A stretch of DNA of 64,000 nt from Exiguobacterium sp. Leaf196. Its GTDB lineage: Bacteria; Bacillota; Bacilli; Exiguobacteriales; Exiguobacteriaceae. This document shows, piece after piece, positions 1-8,271 of the stretch. Each line of letters opens with the position of its first letter. Position 1 is the stretch's first letter. Location of the stretch: positions 261,908-325,907 of the forward strand of contig NZ_LMPV01000001.1 in assembly GCF_001423965.1 (NCBI RefSeq), read 5' to 3'. Below the pieces are notes generated by a model, which ran no database searches, had not been told where the DNA came from, and saw only the letters and a list, made by a program, of their open reading frames with translations. The translations under genes were made by a program, and so were the position numbers.

Positions 1-254
1 TCGATGTCAAAGGCAGTCAAATCGTCGAAGTCAAAGAACGTCGCCGTGCGAAGCCGCACATGAAGACTGCCGTCTCGAAGACAGCGCATAGTCGCCTTTC
101 GGGTGAAGCAGCAAAAGCGAAAAAACGTGTTAAACCAGGTTATAAGAAGAAACATCAATATAAGCTGAAAGAAACAGCAAAACGTGAACGCATCAAAGAA
201 CAACGTGGTGTCGGTCGCGCGCAACGTAAAGAAAACGCCCGCAAATCAAAATAA
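1..254 (+). CDS. cshB: DEAD-box RNA helicase, C-terminal end (CshB-like, partial)
   Basis: The reading frame is open from the window edge and ends at 252-254, giving about 83 residues of a C-terminus. It is extremely rich in Lys and Arg (for example KAKKRVKPGYKKKHQYK), as expected for the unstructured RNA-binding tail of a DEAD-box helicase. No helicase motif lies inside the window, so the name rests on the tail and on position: cshB (yqfR) sits directly before nfo in Bacillus. CshB-type helicases unwind RNA and help cold growth and ribosome or mRNA turnover in the cytoplasm. A basic ribosome-associated protein is the alternative. The call is an inference from context. Confidence 0.6.
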   Translation, partial: DVKGSQIVEVKERRRAKPHMKTAVSKTAHSRLSGEAAKAKKRVKPGYKKKHQYKLKETAKRERIKEQRGVGRAQRKENARKSK

Positions 255-264
255 CTCCATTGAT

Positions 265-310
265 GACACCCGTGAAATGAAAAAACATTTTTCGGGTGTC
301 TTGTCGTTTT
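265..310 (+). terminator. Intrinsic terminator after the helicase gene
   Basis: Inverted repeat GACACCCG (265-272) and CGGGTGTC (293-300) with an A/T-rich loop, followed by TTGTCGTTTT. It separates the helicase from nfo. Confidence 0.7.
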
Positions 311-352
311 CAAGATTTGGTACACTGTAAAAAGAGAAAGGTGGAAAACAAC

Positions 353-1255
353 ATGAAAATAGGTTCACACGTCTCCGTTTCGGGGAAAAAAATGCTGTTA
401 GGTGCCAGTGAGGAAGCAGCGTCTTATGGTGCAACGACGATGATGGTCTATACAGGAGCACCTCAAAATACACGCCGTAAGCCGATGGAAGAGTTACGAA
501 TTCCGGAAGCGTTGCAACATATGAGTGCGAATGGAATTGAAGAAATCGTCGTACACGCACCGTATATCATCAACCTGGGGAATACGACAAAACCCGAGAC
601 ATTCGAACTCGCGGTTTCGTTTTTAGGAGCTGAGATCAAACGAGCAGAAGCTCTAGAGAAAGCACGACACATCGTATTGCATCCAGGTGCGCATGTAGGT
701 GCTGGGGAAGAGGTTGGAATCAAACGGATCGTTGAAGGACTCAATGAAGTATTGACAGGCGAAGAACAGGTGAAGATAGCGCTTGAGACGATGGCTGGAA
801 AAGGATCGGAAATCGGAAAAACCTTCGAGGAACTTGCTCAGATCATTGAAGGCGTCACACATCATGATCGTCTGTCCGTCTGTCTTGATACATGCCACGT
901 GCATGATGCGGGATACGATATCGTGCACGACCTAGATGGTGTTCTCGAACAATTCGACCGAATCGTCGGACTGGATCGTCTTGGTGTCATCCATGTGAAT
1001 GACTCGAAAAATGTCCGCGGTGCGCGGAAAGACCGTCACGAAAATATTGGTTTTGGTGAGATTGGATTTGATGCCTTACACCGTGTCGTGCATCATCCTG
1101 CCCTGGCTCATTTACCCAAAATTCTAGAGACACCTTACATTGGTCTCGATCCAAAGAAAAAAGTAGCACCGTATAAACAAGAAATCGATATGTTACGTTC
1201 GGGTGCATTTGATGCAGACTGGCGTCTACCGATTCTAGGAGCACCGGTCGAATAA
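353..1255 (+). CDS. nfo: Deoxyribonuclease IV (AP endonuclease, Nfo)
   Basis: This 300-residue protein is an endonuclease IV of base-excision repair. It cuts DNA 5' of abasic sites and trims damaged 3' ends, in a TIM barrel with three metal ions. It begins [11 protein letters not shown] as the family does. Metal ligands visible include Glu145 (ETMAGKGSE), Asp179 and His182 ([10 protein letters not shown]) and His214 (HVNDSK). The start at 353 has AAAGGTGG at 338-344. An upstream in-frame ATG at 296 lies inside the preceding terminator and lacks a ribosome binding site. Length is normal for the family (about 280-300). The next gene starts 20 bp downstream, so the two are probably co-transcribed. 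Confidence 0.95.
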   Translation: MKIGSHVSVSGKKMLLGASEEAASYGATTMMVYTGAPQNTRRKPMEELRIPEALQHMSANGIEEIVVHAPYIINLGNTTKPETFELAVSFLGAEIKRAEALEKARHIVLHPGAHVGAGEEVGIKRIVEGLNEVLTGEEQVKIALETMAGKGSEIGKTFEELAQIIEGVTHHDRLSVCLDTCHVHDAGYDIVHDLDGVLEQFDRIVGLDRLGVIHVNDSKNVRGARKDRHENIGFGEIGFDALHRVVHHPALAHLPKILETPYIGLDPKKKVAPYKQEIDMLRSGAFDADWRLPILGAPVE

Positions 1256-1275
1256 CTCATAAAGGGGTGTCAGTG

Positions 1276-1893
1276 ATGTGTCATATACTCGTCGTCGATG
1301 AGACTAATTTTGCGATACGACAAGCTGTTGTCCACTATTATGAAACAAAGGAACCGTTTTATTTGCCGGCAGATCTGGCAGAGGGAGAAGAAGTATTTCT
1401 TGCGACGTCTGATGGAATCATTGCGTATGCAGAAGTCTTGTTCACGGAGTATACGACACGTCCAGAGGATCCGTTTTGGTTGACCGTTGCTGACGATTCG
1501 GAAGGATCTTATGTATGTCTTGATCTCATCAGTGTGGATTTACGACATCCGTTACTTGGACGACCACTCGATCAACTTAGTCTTAAAACCGGACCAGTCG
1601 AAAGCGCGTTTCGCACACGTCTGCTTGATTCATGGCAGTATGGGTATTTCGAAACCGATGTGCTGACACTCGAACAATCTAAACAACGTCGAATCGAGCG
1701 CTTCAAGGAGCGAAATCATCTAGAACAAATTGCGCGTCAATGTGTTCATTGTGAGGAGTCTAGGCAGTCGTTACTCGAATGGCATTTGACATCAGAAGGA
1801 TACCAGACGGTGTGTCCGACATGTCACCGGTGGTTACATCAACGGATGTTGCATGCTATGGATACGGCGGCGGCGACGGAAGAGAGTGAGTAA
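1276..1893 (+). CDS. Uncharacterised protein with PUA/EVE-like N-terminus and HNH-like zinc finger
   Basis: I do not recognise this 205-residue protein. The N-terminal 120 residues look like a small beta-barrel: an EGEEVFLATSDGIIAYAEVL strand pattern and a later RHPLLGRPLDQLSL segment resemble PUA-like (EVE/ASCH type) domains, but only by eye. A basic helical linker (SKQRRIERFKERN) leads to a C-terminal Cys4 cluster: CVHC, then LLEWHL, then CPTCHRWLH. That order (CxxC, ExH, CxxCH, LH) matches the ββα-metal HNH finger, although the usual Asp/His before the catalytic His is Trp. ATG 1276 is chosen over GTG 1267 because AAAGGGG at 1261-1267 is correctly spaced only for it. It follows nfo by 20 bp, which hints at a DNA-related role. 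A plain zinc ribbon is the alternative. Confidence 0.7.
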   Translation: MCHILVVDETNFAIRQAVVHYYETKEPFYLPADLAEGEEVFLATSDGIIAYAEVLFTEYTTRPEDPFWLTVADDSEGSYVCLDLISVDLRHPLLGRPLDQLSLKTGPVESAFRTRLLDSWQYGYFETDVLTLEQSKQRRIERFKERNHLEQIARQCVHCEESRQSLLEWHLTSEGYQTVCPTCHRWLHQRMLHAMDTAAATEESE

Positions 1894-1957
1894 AAGCTTT
1901 TTCTATTCAAGCAGAGCTCGTATGACTGATCATCCAATCATTAAAACCTTAAAAGAA

Positions 1958-2004
1958 TCAAAAAAACAGTTCTCTATCTGCGCTGGCAGTAAAGAGAACT
2001 GTTT
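1958..2004 (-). terminator. Intrinsic terminator of the XapX gene
   Basis: Perfect inverted repeat AAAACAGTTCTCT (1963-1975) and AGAGAACTGTTTT (1992-2004). Read on the minus strand the hairpin is followed by a T run (complement of 1958-1964). Confidence 0.8.
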
Positions 2005-2013
2005 TCATTTAGA

Positions 2014-2184
2014 TTAGAAAAAGCGTTCTACTAAAAACAGATAGATTTTCATCCCAAGGAAGACACCAAAGATCCCGACGACGGCTGGGAAAACGGGTGG
2101 AGCAGGGATTGGTAATTTCAATGCGGTGAACACGACTCCGCAGATGACGCCTGCGAGAAGGGATAACAAGATTTGCTGAAGCAT
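2014..2184 (-). CDS. XapX domain membrane protein
   Basis: A 56-residue protein with two hydrophobic helices separated by a Pro-rich turn (LPIPAPPVFPAVVG), the layout of the XapX domain family (DUF1427). Its function is unknown; members are small inner-membrane proteins. The start at 2184 gives MLQQILLSLL and is preceded by AAAGGA about 9 nt upstream; a longer frame from 2214 lacks a ribosome binding site. It is a single-gene unit with its own terminator, transcribed in the same direction as ppk and ppx. Confidence 0.8.
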   Translation of the reverse strand: MLQQILLSLLAGVICGVVFTALKLPIPAPPVFPAVVGIFGVFLGMKIYLFLVERFF

Positions 2185-2238
2185 ACATTTCGTCCTTTCT
2201 GCTGTAATCAGCATTTGAAGTAAAGTATATCTTAAATG

Positions 2239-4392
2239 TCAGGTGGCATTTTGATCAAGAATGACTTTGTCATCCTTCTTTTCGATTGTGATCCACTTTT
2301 GTTTCAATGGAGCTGTAAAACTTGGTTTTTGTTTTAATTTGCCGCTCGTATAATCTAGAATCAGCAACTGTGATTCGCAGCTCTGTTTTCCGTCTTTAAC
2401 GTAATAATAGGATCCAGCGGCTGTCTGCTCACGCGCTTTGACATTATCAGCAAGGGCGAGGGCGAGACAATCCTTTAGATATTGTTTATGTTCTTCGTCC
2501 ATAATCGGGAACAAGATTTCAATCCGTTTTCGCATGTTGCGTGTCATCCAGTCAGCACTTGATCCATACATCAAATCCTGCCCGTTATGATGGAAGTAGA
2601 AGATGCGTGAATGTTCCAAATAACGATCAACGATCGAGATGACGCGAATGTTCTCCGAAACACCTGGAATGCCAGGACGCAGACAACAGACGCCACGAAC
2701 GATAAGTTCGACTTGTACACCGGCGCGCGATGCCTTATAGAGACGTAAGATGATGTCTTTCTCCGTTAAACTATTCATCTTGGCGACGATTCGACCGTTT
2801 CCGTGTTTTTGATGATGATGGATTTCTTCATCAATCAATGACAGGAACTTCTCAAGCATCGCGTTCGGTGAAGTTTGGATGACGTTCCATTCGGGTTGTT
2901 CCCCGTATCCGGACAACCAGTTAAAGAAGTTTGTCGCATCTTCGGCGATTTCTTCTCGAGCCGTCAATAATCCGACATCCGTGTATAGTTTCGCCGTCGA
3001 ATCATTATAGTTGCCGGTACCAAGATGGACGAAACGCTGAATCTTTCCTTCGTGGAGTCGGACGACGAGCGTGATCTTCGAGTGCGTCTTTAAATCACTA
3101 TATCCGTAGATGACATGAGCGCCGGCTTTTTCTAGCTGCTTTGCCCACTCGATGTTCTTCGCCTCATCGAATCGAGCTTTGAGTTCGACGAGGACAGTGA
3201 CCTGTTTCCCGTTCTCGGCTGCTGTTTTTAAGGCTTTAATGATCGGTGAGTCACCAGATACGCGGTAAAGGGTTTGTTTGATGGCAAGGACGTTCGGATC
3301 ATTAGCCGCTTGGACGATGAACCGGACGATAGGATCAAACGTATGATATGGATGATGCAAGAGATAGTCGCGTTCCAGTAATTGATTGAACAGATTTTTT
3401 GAACTATCGAGTGCGGGTGGGTCGACCGGCATGATCGTCTGATAGATCAAATGATCATATTCAACACCGATTTGACTGTAGAAGGCGAAGGAGAACGTCA
3501 AATCAATCGGACCATCCACAGCAAAGATATCGCGTTCCTGCAAATCAAGTACATCACGTAGCATGTTGAGTAGTTCAGTATTGATGGCAGCTTTTTGGAC
3601 TTCAAGTCGAATTGCTACCCCCCAACGCCGTTTTTTTAATTCCTTTTCGATTAACTTCAATAAATCGTGTGTCCCTTCTTCGTGAAACGGAAGGTCGGCA
3701 TTCCGGGTGATCCGAAATGGCATGGCAGACAACACGCGATAGCCTTTAAATAAACTGTCAATGAAGGCGATGATGACGTCTTCGAGTAAAATGACAGCCG
3801 TCGTCTCGTCATCTTCTACCGGTAAATCGACGAATCGCGGTAAAACAGCAGGTACTTGTACGAGTGCCAAATTTCGTTTCGTCCCGTCTTCTGCTTCAAG
3901 AACCGTTGCGATGTTAAGTGATTTTGAAGACAACATCGGGAACGGACGATAGGCATCGACAGCAACAGGCGTGAGTACCGGAAAGACTTGTTCACGGAAA
4001 AAGGATTTTACATAGGTCGTTTGTTCTGAAGTCAGGGCGTCGTATTTTAAGAATGTAATGCCTTCATCTGATAACGTCTGATTGATTGCTTGAAATGCTT
4101 CGTATTGCCGATCGACTAACTCTTTTGTTTTCAACGCGATCGCACGTAACTGTTGTTTAGGTGTCATCTGTTGTTTATTTTCCGGTTTATTGAACCCAGC
4201 GAGCACTTCATCCTTTAAGCCACCGACCCTTACCATATAGAACTCGTCTAAATTGGAACTAAAGATACCGAGAAACTTAAAACGTTCCATTAATGGATTG
4301 CGTGTGTCAAAAGCTTCACCCAGTACACGTTCGTTGAACTGGAGCCAGCTGAGCTCACGATTATTGAAATGTTCCGGTATGTCGAGCTTCAT
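2239..4392 (-). CDS. ppk: Polyphosphate kinase 1
   Basis: A 717-residue PPK1 that reversibly transfers the gamma phosphate of ATP to inorganic polyphosphate, normally at the membrane. The N-domain signature NRELSWLQFNERVLGEA is at residues 10-26. The autophosphorylated histidine is in HLGTGNYN, and the second active-site histidine in LEHSRIFYF. Length fits the family (690-740). The start at 4392 is set by AAAGGAG 10 nt upstream and by an ATGA overlap with the stop of ppx (4389-4392), which indicates translational coupling. An upstream in-frame ATG at 4431 lies inside ppx. The ppx-ppk pairing puts synthesis and degradation of polyphosphate in one operon. Confidence 0.96.
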   Translation of the reverse strand: MKLDIPEHFNNRELSWLQFNERVLGEAFDTRNPLMERFKFLGIFSSNLDEFYMVRVGGLKDEVLAGFNKPENKQQMTPKQQLRAIALKTKELVDRQYEAFQAINQTLSDEGITFLKYDALTSEQTTYVKSFFREQVFPVLTPVAVDAYRPFPMLSSKSLNIATVLEAEDGTKRNLALVQVPAVLPRFVDLPVEDDETTAVILLEDVIIAFIDSLFKGYRVLSAMPFRITRNADLPFHEEGTHDLLKLIEKELKKRRWGVAIRLEVQKAAINTELLNMLRDVLDLQERDIFAVDGPIDLTFSFAFYSQIGVEYDHLIYQTIMPVDPPALDSSKNLFNQLLERDYLLHHPYHTFDPIVRFIVQAANDPNVLAIKQTLYRVSGDSPIIKALKTAAENGKQVTVLVELKARFDEAKNIEWAKQLEKAGAHVIYGYSDLKTHSKITLVVRLHEGKIQRFVHLGTGNYNDSTAKLYTDVGLLTAREEIAEDATNFFNWLSGYGEQPEWNVIQTSPNAMLEKFLSLIDEEIHHHQKHGNGRIVAKMNSLTEKDIILRLYKASRAGVQVELIVRGVCCLRPGIPGVSENIRVISIVDRYLEHSRIFYFHHNGQDLMYGSSADWMTRNMRKRIEILFPIMDEEHKQYLKDCLALALADNVKAREQTAAGSYYYVKDGKQSCESQLLILDYTSGKLKQKPSFTAPLKQKWITIEKKDDKVILDQNAT

Positions 4393-5927
4393 GAAGGAAG
4401 ATCTCCTTTCGTTTCGAAGGTAATCGTACAATCAATGATTCGTTCCAGGTGTTTCTTTTGTTTTTCGGCTTTTTCGACTTCAAATCCATAATCGTGATCG
4501 CCTGTATCGAGGACGAATTGGAGTTGGTCCTTTTTAAGGAACAGTTCCAAATGATCGACAGCTTTTCGTTCCGTCACGTCGAGGGCATGGCTTAACTTGA
4601 GTAAAGAACCGAGTAAGTCGAAGCGGTCCAGTGATTCTTCCGTGAACCATTCTTTGAACGGCTTTGCTAATTGTTGCATCCGTTTCGCTGAAGAATAGGA
4701 GCTGACAAGGGAGAGCGCAACGCGATCCTTATGCGTCATGCCATTCATTTCGGTGTTCGTCAACAAATAAAACGTCTGGTCTGATCGCGTGTCCGGATTA
4801 ATGTATTGACCGCAATAAAACAAACGACTTGCGGAATCGAGGAGGCGTAAATCGGACGCTCGTTCTGATACCAGGTCTAACGTGACGAGTTGACGGTACA
4901 TCGATTTAGCAAGTGTTCCGATATACGACGCACGATCACGATTGACCTTATAATCACTTTCAAGCTGATAGAGGCTCTGCTCACGTACGTTTTCAATCCG
5001 GCGGTATGCTTCGTCCTGCACGTCGAACTCGTAAACAAGACCTTCACGAAGACCGAGATTGCTCATGATGAATTCTTCCGCTTCGATGTGTTGAGCTAAC
5101 CCTTGGATCGCAATCAATGCCGGCAGGAAAATATCGATTCGATCCTTTGATAACCCTTCGATTTTCGATAGCTGTTTCGCTGATTTCCCTTCCAGATCAT
5201 CGACCATCTTCGCGAGTTCCTTCGCCTTGATTTGATATTGATGAACGCTCCGAAGCGGATAATCCTGATTGGATTGATGGATACGAACGAAGTTTCGGGC
5301 AGAACCACCGACACCGATTAAAGGAAGCTTTTTATCACTTAGCCATGGTATCGATTCGAATTGTTCCCGTAAGAATTTCACCAACTTCTTCTTATCACTT
5401 GCACTAAGTGTCTCGTCGGAAACGAATTGCCGTGTCAATGTGACGGCGCCAAATGGAAAGCTATGATACGCTACCATCTCGCGATTTTCGATCAAGGTGA
5501 CTTCCATGGAACCACCGCCGATGTCGACAGAAAACCCATCTGTCAGGAAGGTCGAATTGATGATAGCAAAATAACCATAGTATGCTTCTTGTTCGTCTGT
5601 TAGAACCTGAATGGAAAAAGGTGTGTTTTCAGTAACGGATTTAACAATTGCTTCTCGATTCGTCGCATTACGAATAGCAGCGGTCGCGACACAAATCGTC
5701 TCCTCGACCTCATGGGTGACACCGACTTCGTAAAATCGATGTAACGTTTCTTCGAGTAACGAGATGCCTGCGTCGTCAAGTGCTCCGTCTTTATTGATAT
5801 GAGCAGATAAACGCGCGACGACTTTAATGTTAATCTTCTCGATGTAACGACCAGAAGCGATCGGATGGAAGATGACATAACGAATTGAGTTGGAACCGAT
5901 ATCGATAACTGCAAGTTCTTGTTTCAA
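4389..5927 (-). CDS. ppx: Exopolyphosphatase, Ppx/GppA family
   Basis: A 512-residue Ppx/GppA phosphatase that removes terminal phosphate from polyphosphate (some members also act on pppGpp). The ASKHA ATPase-like core shows DIGSNSIRYVIF near residue 10, DIGGGSMEV near residue 140 and GVGGSARN near residue 195; the C-terminal 200 residues are helical as in the HD-like domain of long Ppx proteins. I place the start at TTG 5927 because GAGAGGAG lies 10 nt upstream and the protein then begins MKQELAVIDIGSNS as expected; the upstream extension to 6155 has no family resemblance and overlaps the divergent znuC promoter. It overlaps ppk by 4 nt. Polyphosphate is the likelier substrate because of its partner. 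Confidence 0.92.
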   Translation of the reverse strand: MKQELAVIDIGSNSIRYVIFHPIASGRYIEKINIKVVARLSAHINKDGALDDAGISLLEETLHRFYEVGVTHEVEETICVATAAIRNATNREAIVKSVTENTPFSIQVLTDEQEAYYGYFAIINSTFLTDGFSVDIGGGSMEVTLIENREMVAYHSFPFGAVTLTRQFVSDETLSASDKKKLVKFLREQFESIPWLSDKKLPLIGVGGSARNFVRIHQSNQDYPLRSVHQYQIKAKELAKMVDDLEGKSAKQLSKIEGLSKDRIDIFLPALIAIQGLAQHIEAEEFIMSNLGLREGLVYEFDVQDEAYRRIENVREQSLYQLESDYKVNRDRASYIGTLAKSMYRQLVTLDLVSERASDLRLLDSASRLFYCGQYINPDTRSDQTFYLLTNTEMNGMTHKDRVALSLVSSYSSAKRMQQLAKPFKEWFTEESLDRFDLLGSLLKLSHALDVTERKAVDHLELFLKKDQLQFVLDTGDHDYGFEVEKAEKQKKHLERIIDCTITFETKGDLPS

Positions 5928-6054
5928 GTGACCTCGACTCCTCTCTGCGATGCGTGCATTAAAAGATTTCCCTTCCTGAACAAGCCGGAAACAGCTAGTT
6001 TCTGTCTTTATTGTACCTTGATTATTTTCAAAGGAGGATAGGAAGTTGCTAGAG

Positions 6055-6083
6055 TTGCACCAATAATTAGCGAACGCTATAAT
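6055..6083 (+). promoter_or_regulatory. SigmaA promoter of znuC-znuB-zur
   Basis: TTGCAC (6055-6060), 17 bp spacer, TATAAT (6078-6083). Transcription would start near 6090, about 50 bp before znuC. Confidence 0.75.
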
Positions 6084-6096
6084 AAGACAGTTGATT

Positions 6097-6117
6097 AAGA
6101 CGTAATTATTCCGTTTT
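6097..6117 (+). promoter_or_regulatory. Zur-box-like operator
   Basis: CGTAATTATTCCG sits within 6097-6117. It matches about 16 of the 20 specified positions of the Bacillus Zur consensus (two 10-bp half sites around one central base). It lies just downstream of the predicted start site of the zinc uptake operon, which itself encodes a Zur-type repressor. This suggests zinc-dependent autoregulation. Confidence 0.7.
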
Positions 6118-6142
6118 ACGAAAACGGAAGGAGTGAAAATAA

Positions 6143-6910
6143 ATGGAAACACCAATCATCGAGATTGATCAAGTCAGCTATGATTATCCAGATCGCCGGG
6201 TATTGAATCAAGTTTCGTTTCAGGTTCAACAAGGACAATTCTTAGCAATCGTCGGGGAAAATGGATCTGGGAAATCGACGCTGATCAAATGTATCTTAGG
6301 TTTATTGCAACCGAAAGGAACGATTCGCTTATTCGGACAACCCCAATCGCAATTCAATGAATGGTGGCGAATCAGCTATGTCTCGCAAAAAGCAGCTTCG
6401 TTTAACTCGGGTTTCCCGGTAACTGTCGCAGAAGTCGTCGAGATGGGGTTGTATGCTAAAAAAGGACTTTTTCGTCGTTTGTCACGCGATGATCGAGACA
6501 AAGTACGGACTGCCCTTGAAACAGTTGGAATGTGGGAACGCCGTGATTCAAAAGTCGGCGACTTGTCCGGCGGTCAACAACAACGCGTCTTCATCGCGCG
6601 TGCGCTCGTCAACGATCCAGACTTAATGATCTTAGATGAACCAACTGTTGGTGTCGATCAGCGATATGTGAAAGAATTTTATGAAATTCTTGAAGAACTG
6701 CGTCGAGATAAACGGCGAACGTTCGTCCTTGTGACACATGATATCCATTTCGTCAGCAAACTCGTCACGGATGTCATTCATTTGGTCGATGGACGTTTAG
6801 GTTGTAACTGTGGCATTAAAGAGTATTGGGAACTAGATGAACAGACGATCCGCTCCCTCTATCCAGTTCCGGGACGTGTCCTCGTTCACGAAGGGAAGAG
6901 TGTCCAATGA
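6143..6910 (+). CDS. znuC: Zinc ABC transporter ATP-binding protein
   Basis: A 255-residue ATPase subunit of a metal-ion (zinc) ABC importer at the inner face of the membrane. Walker A GENGSGKST is near residue 38, the signature LSGGQQQR near 140, Walker B LMILDEPT just after and the H-loop LVTHD near 198. GGAAGGAG at 6126-6133 supports the start. Its last four bases overlap the ATG of the permease gene. No substrate-binding protein gene is adjacent, so the ZnuA partner must be encoded elsewhere. Zinc rather than manganese is inferred from the Zur-like box and the co-transcribed Zur homologue, and from the same order in Bacillus. Confidence 0.9.
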   Translation: METPIIEIDQVSYDYPDRRVLNQVSFQVQQGQFLAIVGENGSGKSTLIKCILGLLQPKGTIRLFGQPQSQFNEWWRISYVSQKAASFNSGFPVTVAEVVEMGLYAKKGLFRRLSRDDRDKVRTALETVGMWERRDSKVGDLSGGQQQRVFIARALVNDPDLMILDEPTVGVDQRYVKEFYEILEELRRDKRRTFVLVTHDIHFVSKLVTDVIHLVDGRLGCNCGIKEYWELDEQTIRSLYPVPGRVLVHEGKSVQ

Positions 6911-7776
6911 TCGAAGCATTCATGACGTTAAAATTTTTACAGTATGCTTTAGTGGCTGCCATTTTAATTGGATTCACGGCCCCATTGATTGGCTCGTTCG
7001 TCGTCGTCCGGCGGATGAGCCTGATCGCAGATGCACTTTCGCACGTCACGTTAGCTGGGATTGCACTCAGTCTCTTGATTTCTGGTATGGTCGCGCAATT
7101 AGCGGATTTAAATCCACTGTACTTAGGAATCGTGACGTCGGTCATCGCGGCACTGACGATTGATTGGTTGCGCGCTAAGTATAAGCATTTTCAAGAACTC
7201 GCGATTCCGATCATCATGGCAACAGGGATGGGGCTCGGTGCGACATTCATTAGTCTTGCGAACGGCTTTTCAATGGATCTCGTCTCCTTCTTATTTGGAA
7301 CGGTTTCGGCTGTTGCCTTAACGGATGTGTACACGATTCTTATCGTGACGGTCGTGGTCGTCATCTTCGTCTTTGCCTTTTATAAGGAATTGTTGTTCCT
7401 CTCATTTGACGAGGAACAGGCACGTGTCTCGGGAATCCGACTTCGTTTAGTTCACATTCTCTTTATGATCGTCGTTGCGCTTGTGATCGCGATTAGTATG
7501 CGAATCGTCGGGATTTTACTTGTCTCGAGCTTAATCACGTTGCCGGTTGCGGCAGCACTTCGAATTGCAAAAAGTTTTAAGACGACGATCTTTTTAGCTA
7601 TCATCTTCGGTGAGATTGCAACAGTACTTGGACTCATCCTGGCTTATCAGTTTGATTTAGCACCCGGCGGAATGATTGTCCTACTTGCCGTGCTCGAACT
7701 GATCATCGTCATGCTATTAGAACGTTTTTGGATAGGAGGTAAAACACATGAAGACGAACATCGAACAAGCGCGTGA
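6907..7776 (+). CDS. znuB: Zinc ABC transporter permease
   Basis: A 289-residue integral membrane protein of the ABC-3 family with about eight hydrophobic segments. The family motif FVVVRRMSLIADALSHVTLAG is present near residues 30-50 (quoted here in part: VVRRMSLIADALSH). It forms the channel for zinc with ZnuC. It overlaps znuC by 4 nt (ATGA) and the regulator gene by 29 nt, so all three are translated from one message. Confidence 0.92.
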   Translation: MIEAFMTLKFLQYALVAAILIGFTAPLIGSFVVVRRMSLIADALSHVTLAGIALSLLISGMVAQLADLNPLYLGIVTSVIAALTIDWLRAKYKHFQELAIPIIMATGMGLGATFISLANGFSMDLVSFLFGTVSAVALTDVYTILIVTVVVVIFVFAFYKELLFLSFDEEQARVSGIRLRLVHILFMIVVALVIAISMRIVGILLVSSLITLPVAAALRIAKSFKTTIFLAIIFGEIATVLGLILAYQFDLAPGGMIVLLAVLELIIVMLLERFWIGGKTHEDEHRTSA

Positions 7777-8179
7777 ACGAATGAAGGCTTCTGGGTTTAA
7801 AATGACACCGAAACGTCTGGATTTGCTATCGTATCTGTTTGAAGTGAATCGGTATGTCAGTGCGCGGGAAGTGGCAGAAGCTCTCCGGACGTCTCATCCT
7901 TCGTTAAGTTATGATACGATTTATCGAAACTTGAATGATTTTTCGGAAATCGACTTATTAGAAGTGACGGAATTAGACGGTGAGATGAAATATCGGGCTG
8001 CCTGTGCTTCCGGTCATCACCATCATCATTTGATATGCCGAATCTGCGGCAAGACGGAGACGTTGAATGTCTGCCCGATGGAGTGGATTTCACCCGCTCA
8101 AGAGACTGGTTTTGAAGTCGAAGATCATAAATTCGAAATCTATGGACGTTGTGCGAATTGTCAACGCTTGACGTCTTAA
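7748..8179 (+). CDS. zur: Fur-family transcriptional regulator, probable Zur
   Basis: A 143-residue Fur-family repressor. An N-terminal winged helix (residues 1-80, with SYDTIYRNLNDF as recognition region) is followed by a dimerisation domain with the HHHHHLICRICG metal site and a second CANC near the C-terminus; the two CxxC pairs build the structural zinc site. TAGGAGGT precedes the ATG, inside the 3' end of znuB. It is named Zur rather than Fur or PerR because it is the last gene of a zinc uptake operon with a Zur-like operator, as in Bacillus (yqfV). Confidence 0.88.
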   Translation: MKTNIEQARERMKASGFKMTPKRLDLLSYLFEVNRYVSAREVAEALRTSHPSLSYDTIYRNLNDFSEIDLLEVTELDGEMKYRAACASGHHHHHLICRICGKTETLNVCPMEWISPAQETGFEVEDHKFEIYGRCANCQRLTS

Positions 8180-8185
8180 ATAGAA

Positions 8186-8222
8186 GGGAACGTCCATTCG
8201 GGACGTTCTCTTTTTTGTTTTT
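8186..8222 (+). terminator. Intrinsic terminator of the znu-zur operon
   Basis: Stem GAACGTCC (8188-8195) and GGACGTTC (8201-8208) followed by TCTTTTTTGTTTTT. Confidence 0.9.
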
Positions 8223-8271
8223 ATACGACTAGTCCTGATTAAAACGGGAATAGTCGAACAGAGGTGATGAG

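Noticed and set aside
246-560. Minus-strand ORF of 104 codons over the nfo start
   Set aside because: It lies opposite a clear family gene and has no ribosome binding site or family resemblance; a shadow frame.
1276-1893. Calling the nfo-linked protein a proven HNH endonuclease
   Set aside because: The residue before the putative catalytic His is Trp and only eye-level similarity is available; kept as a hypothesis in the findings.
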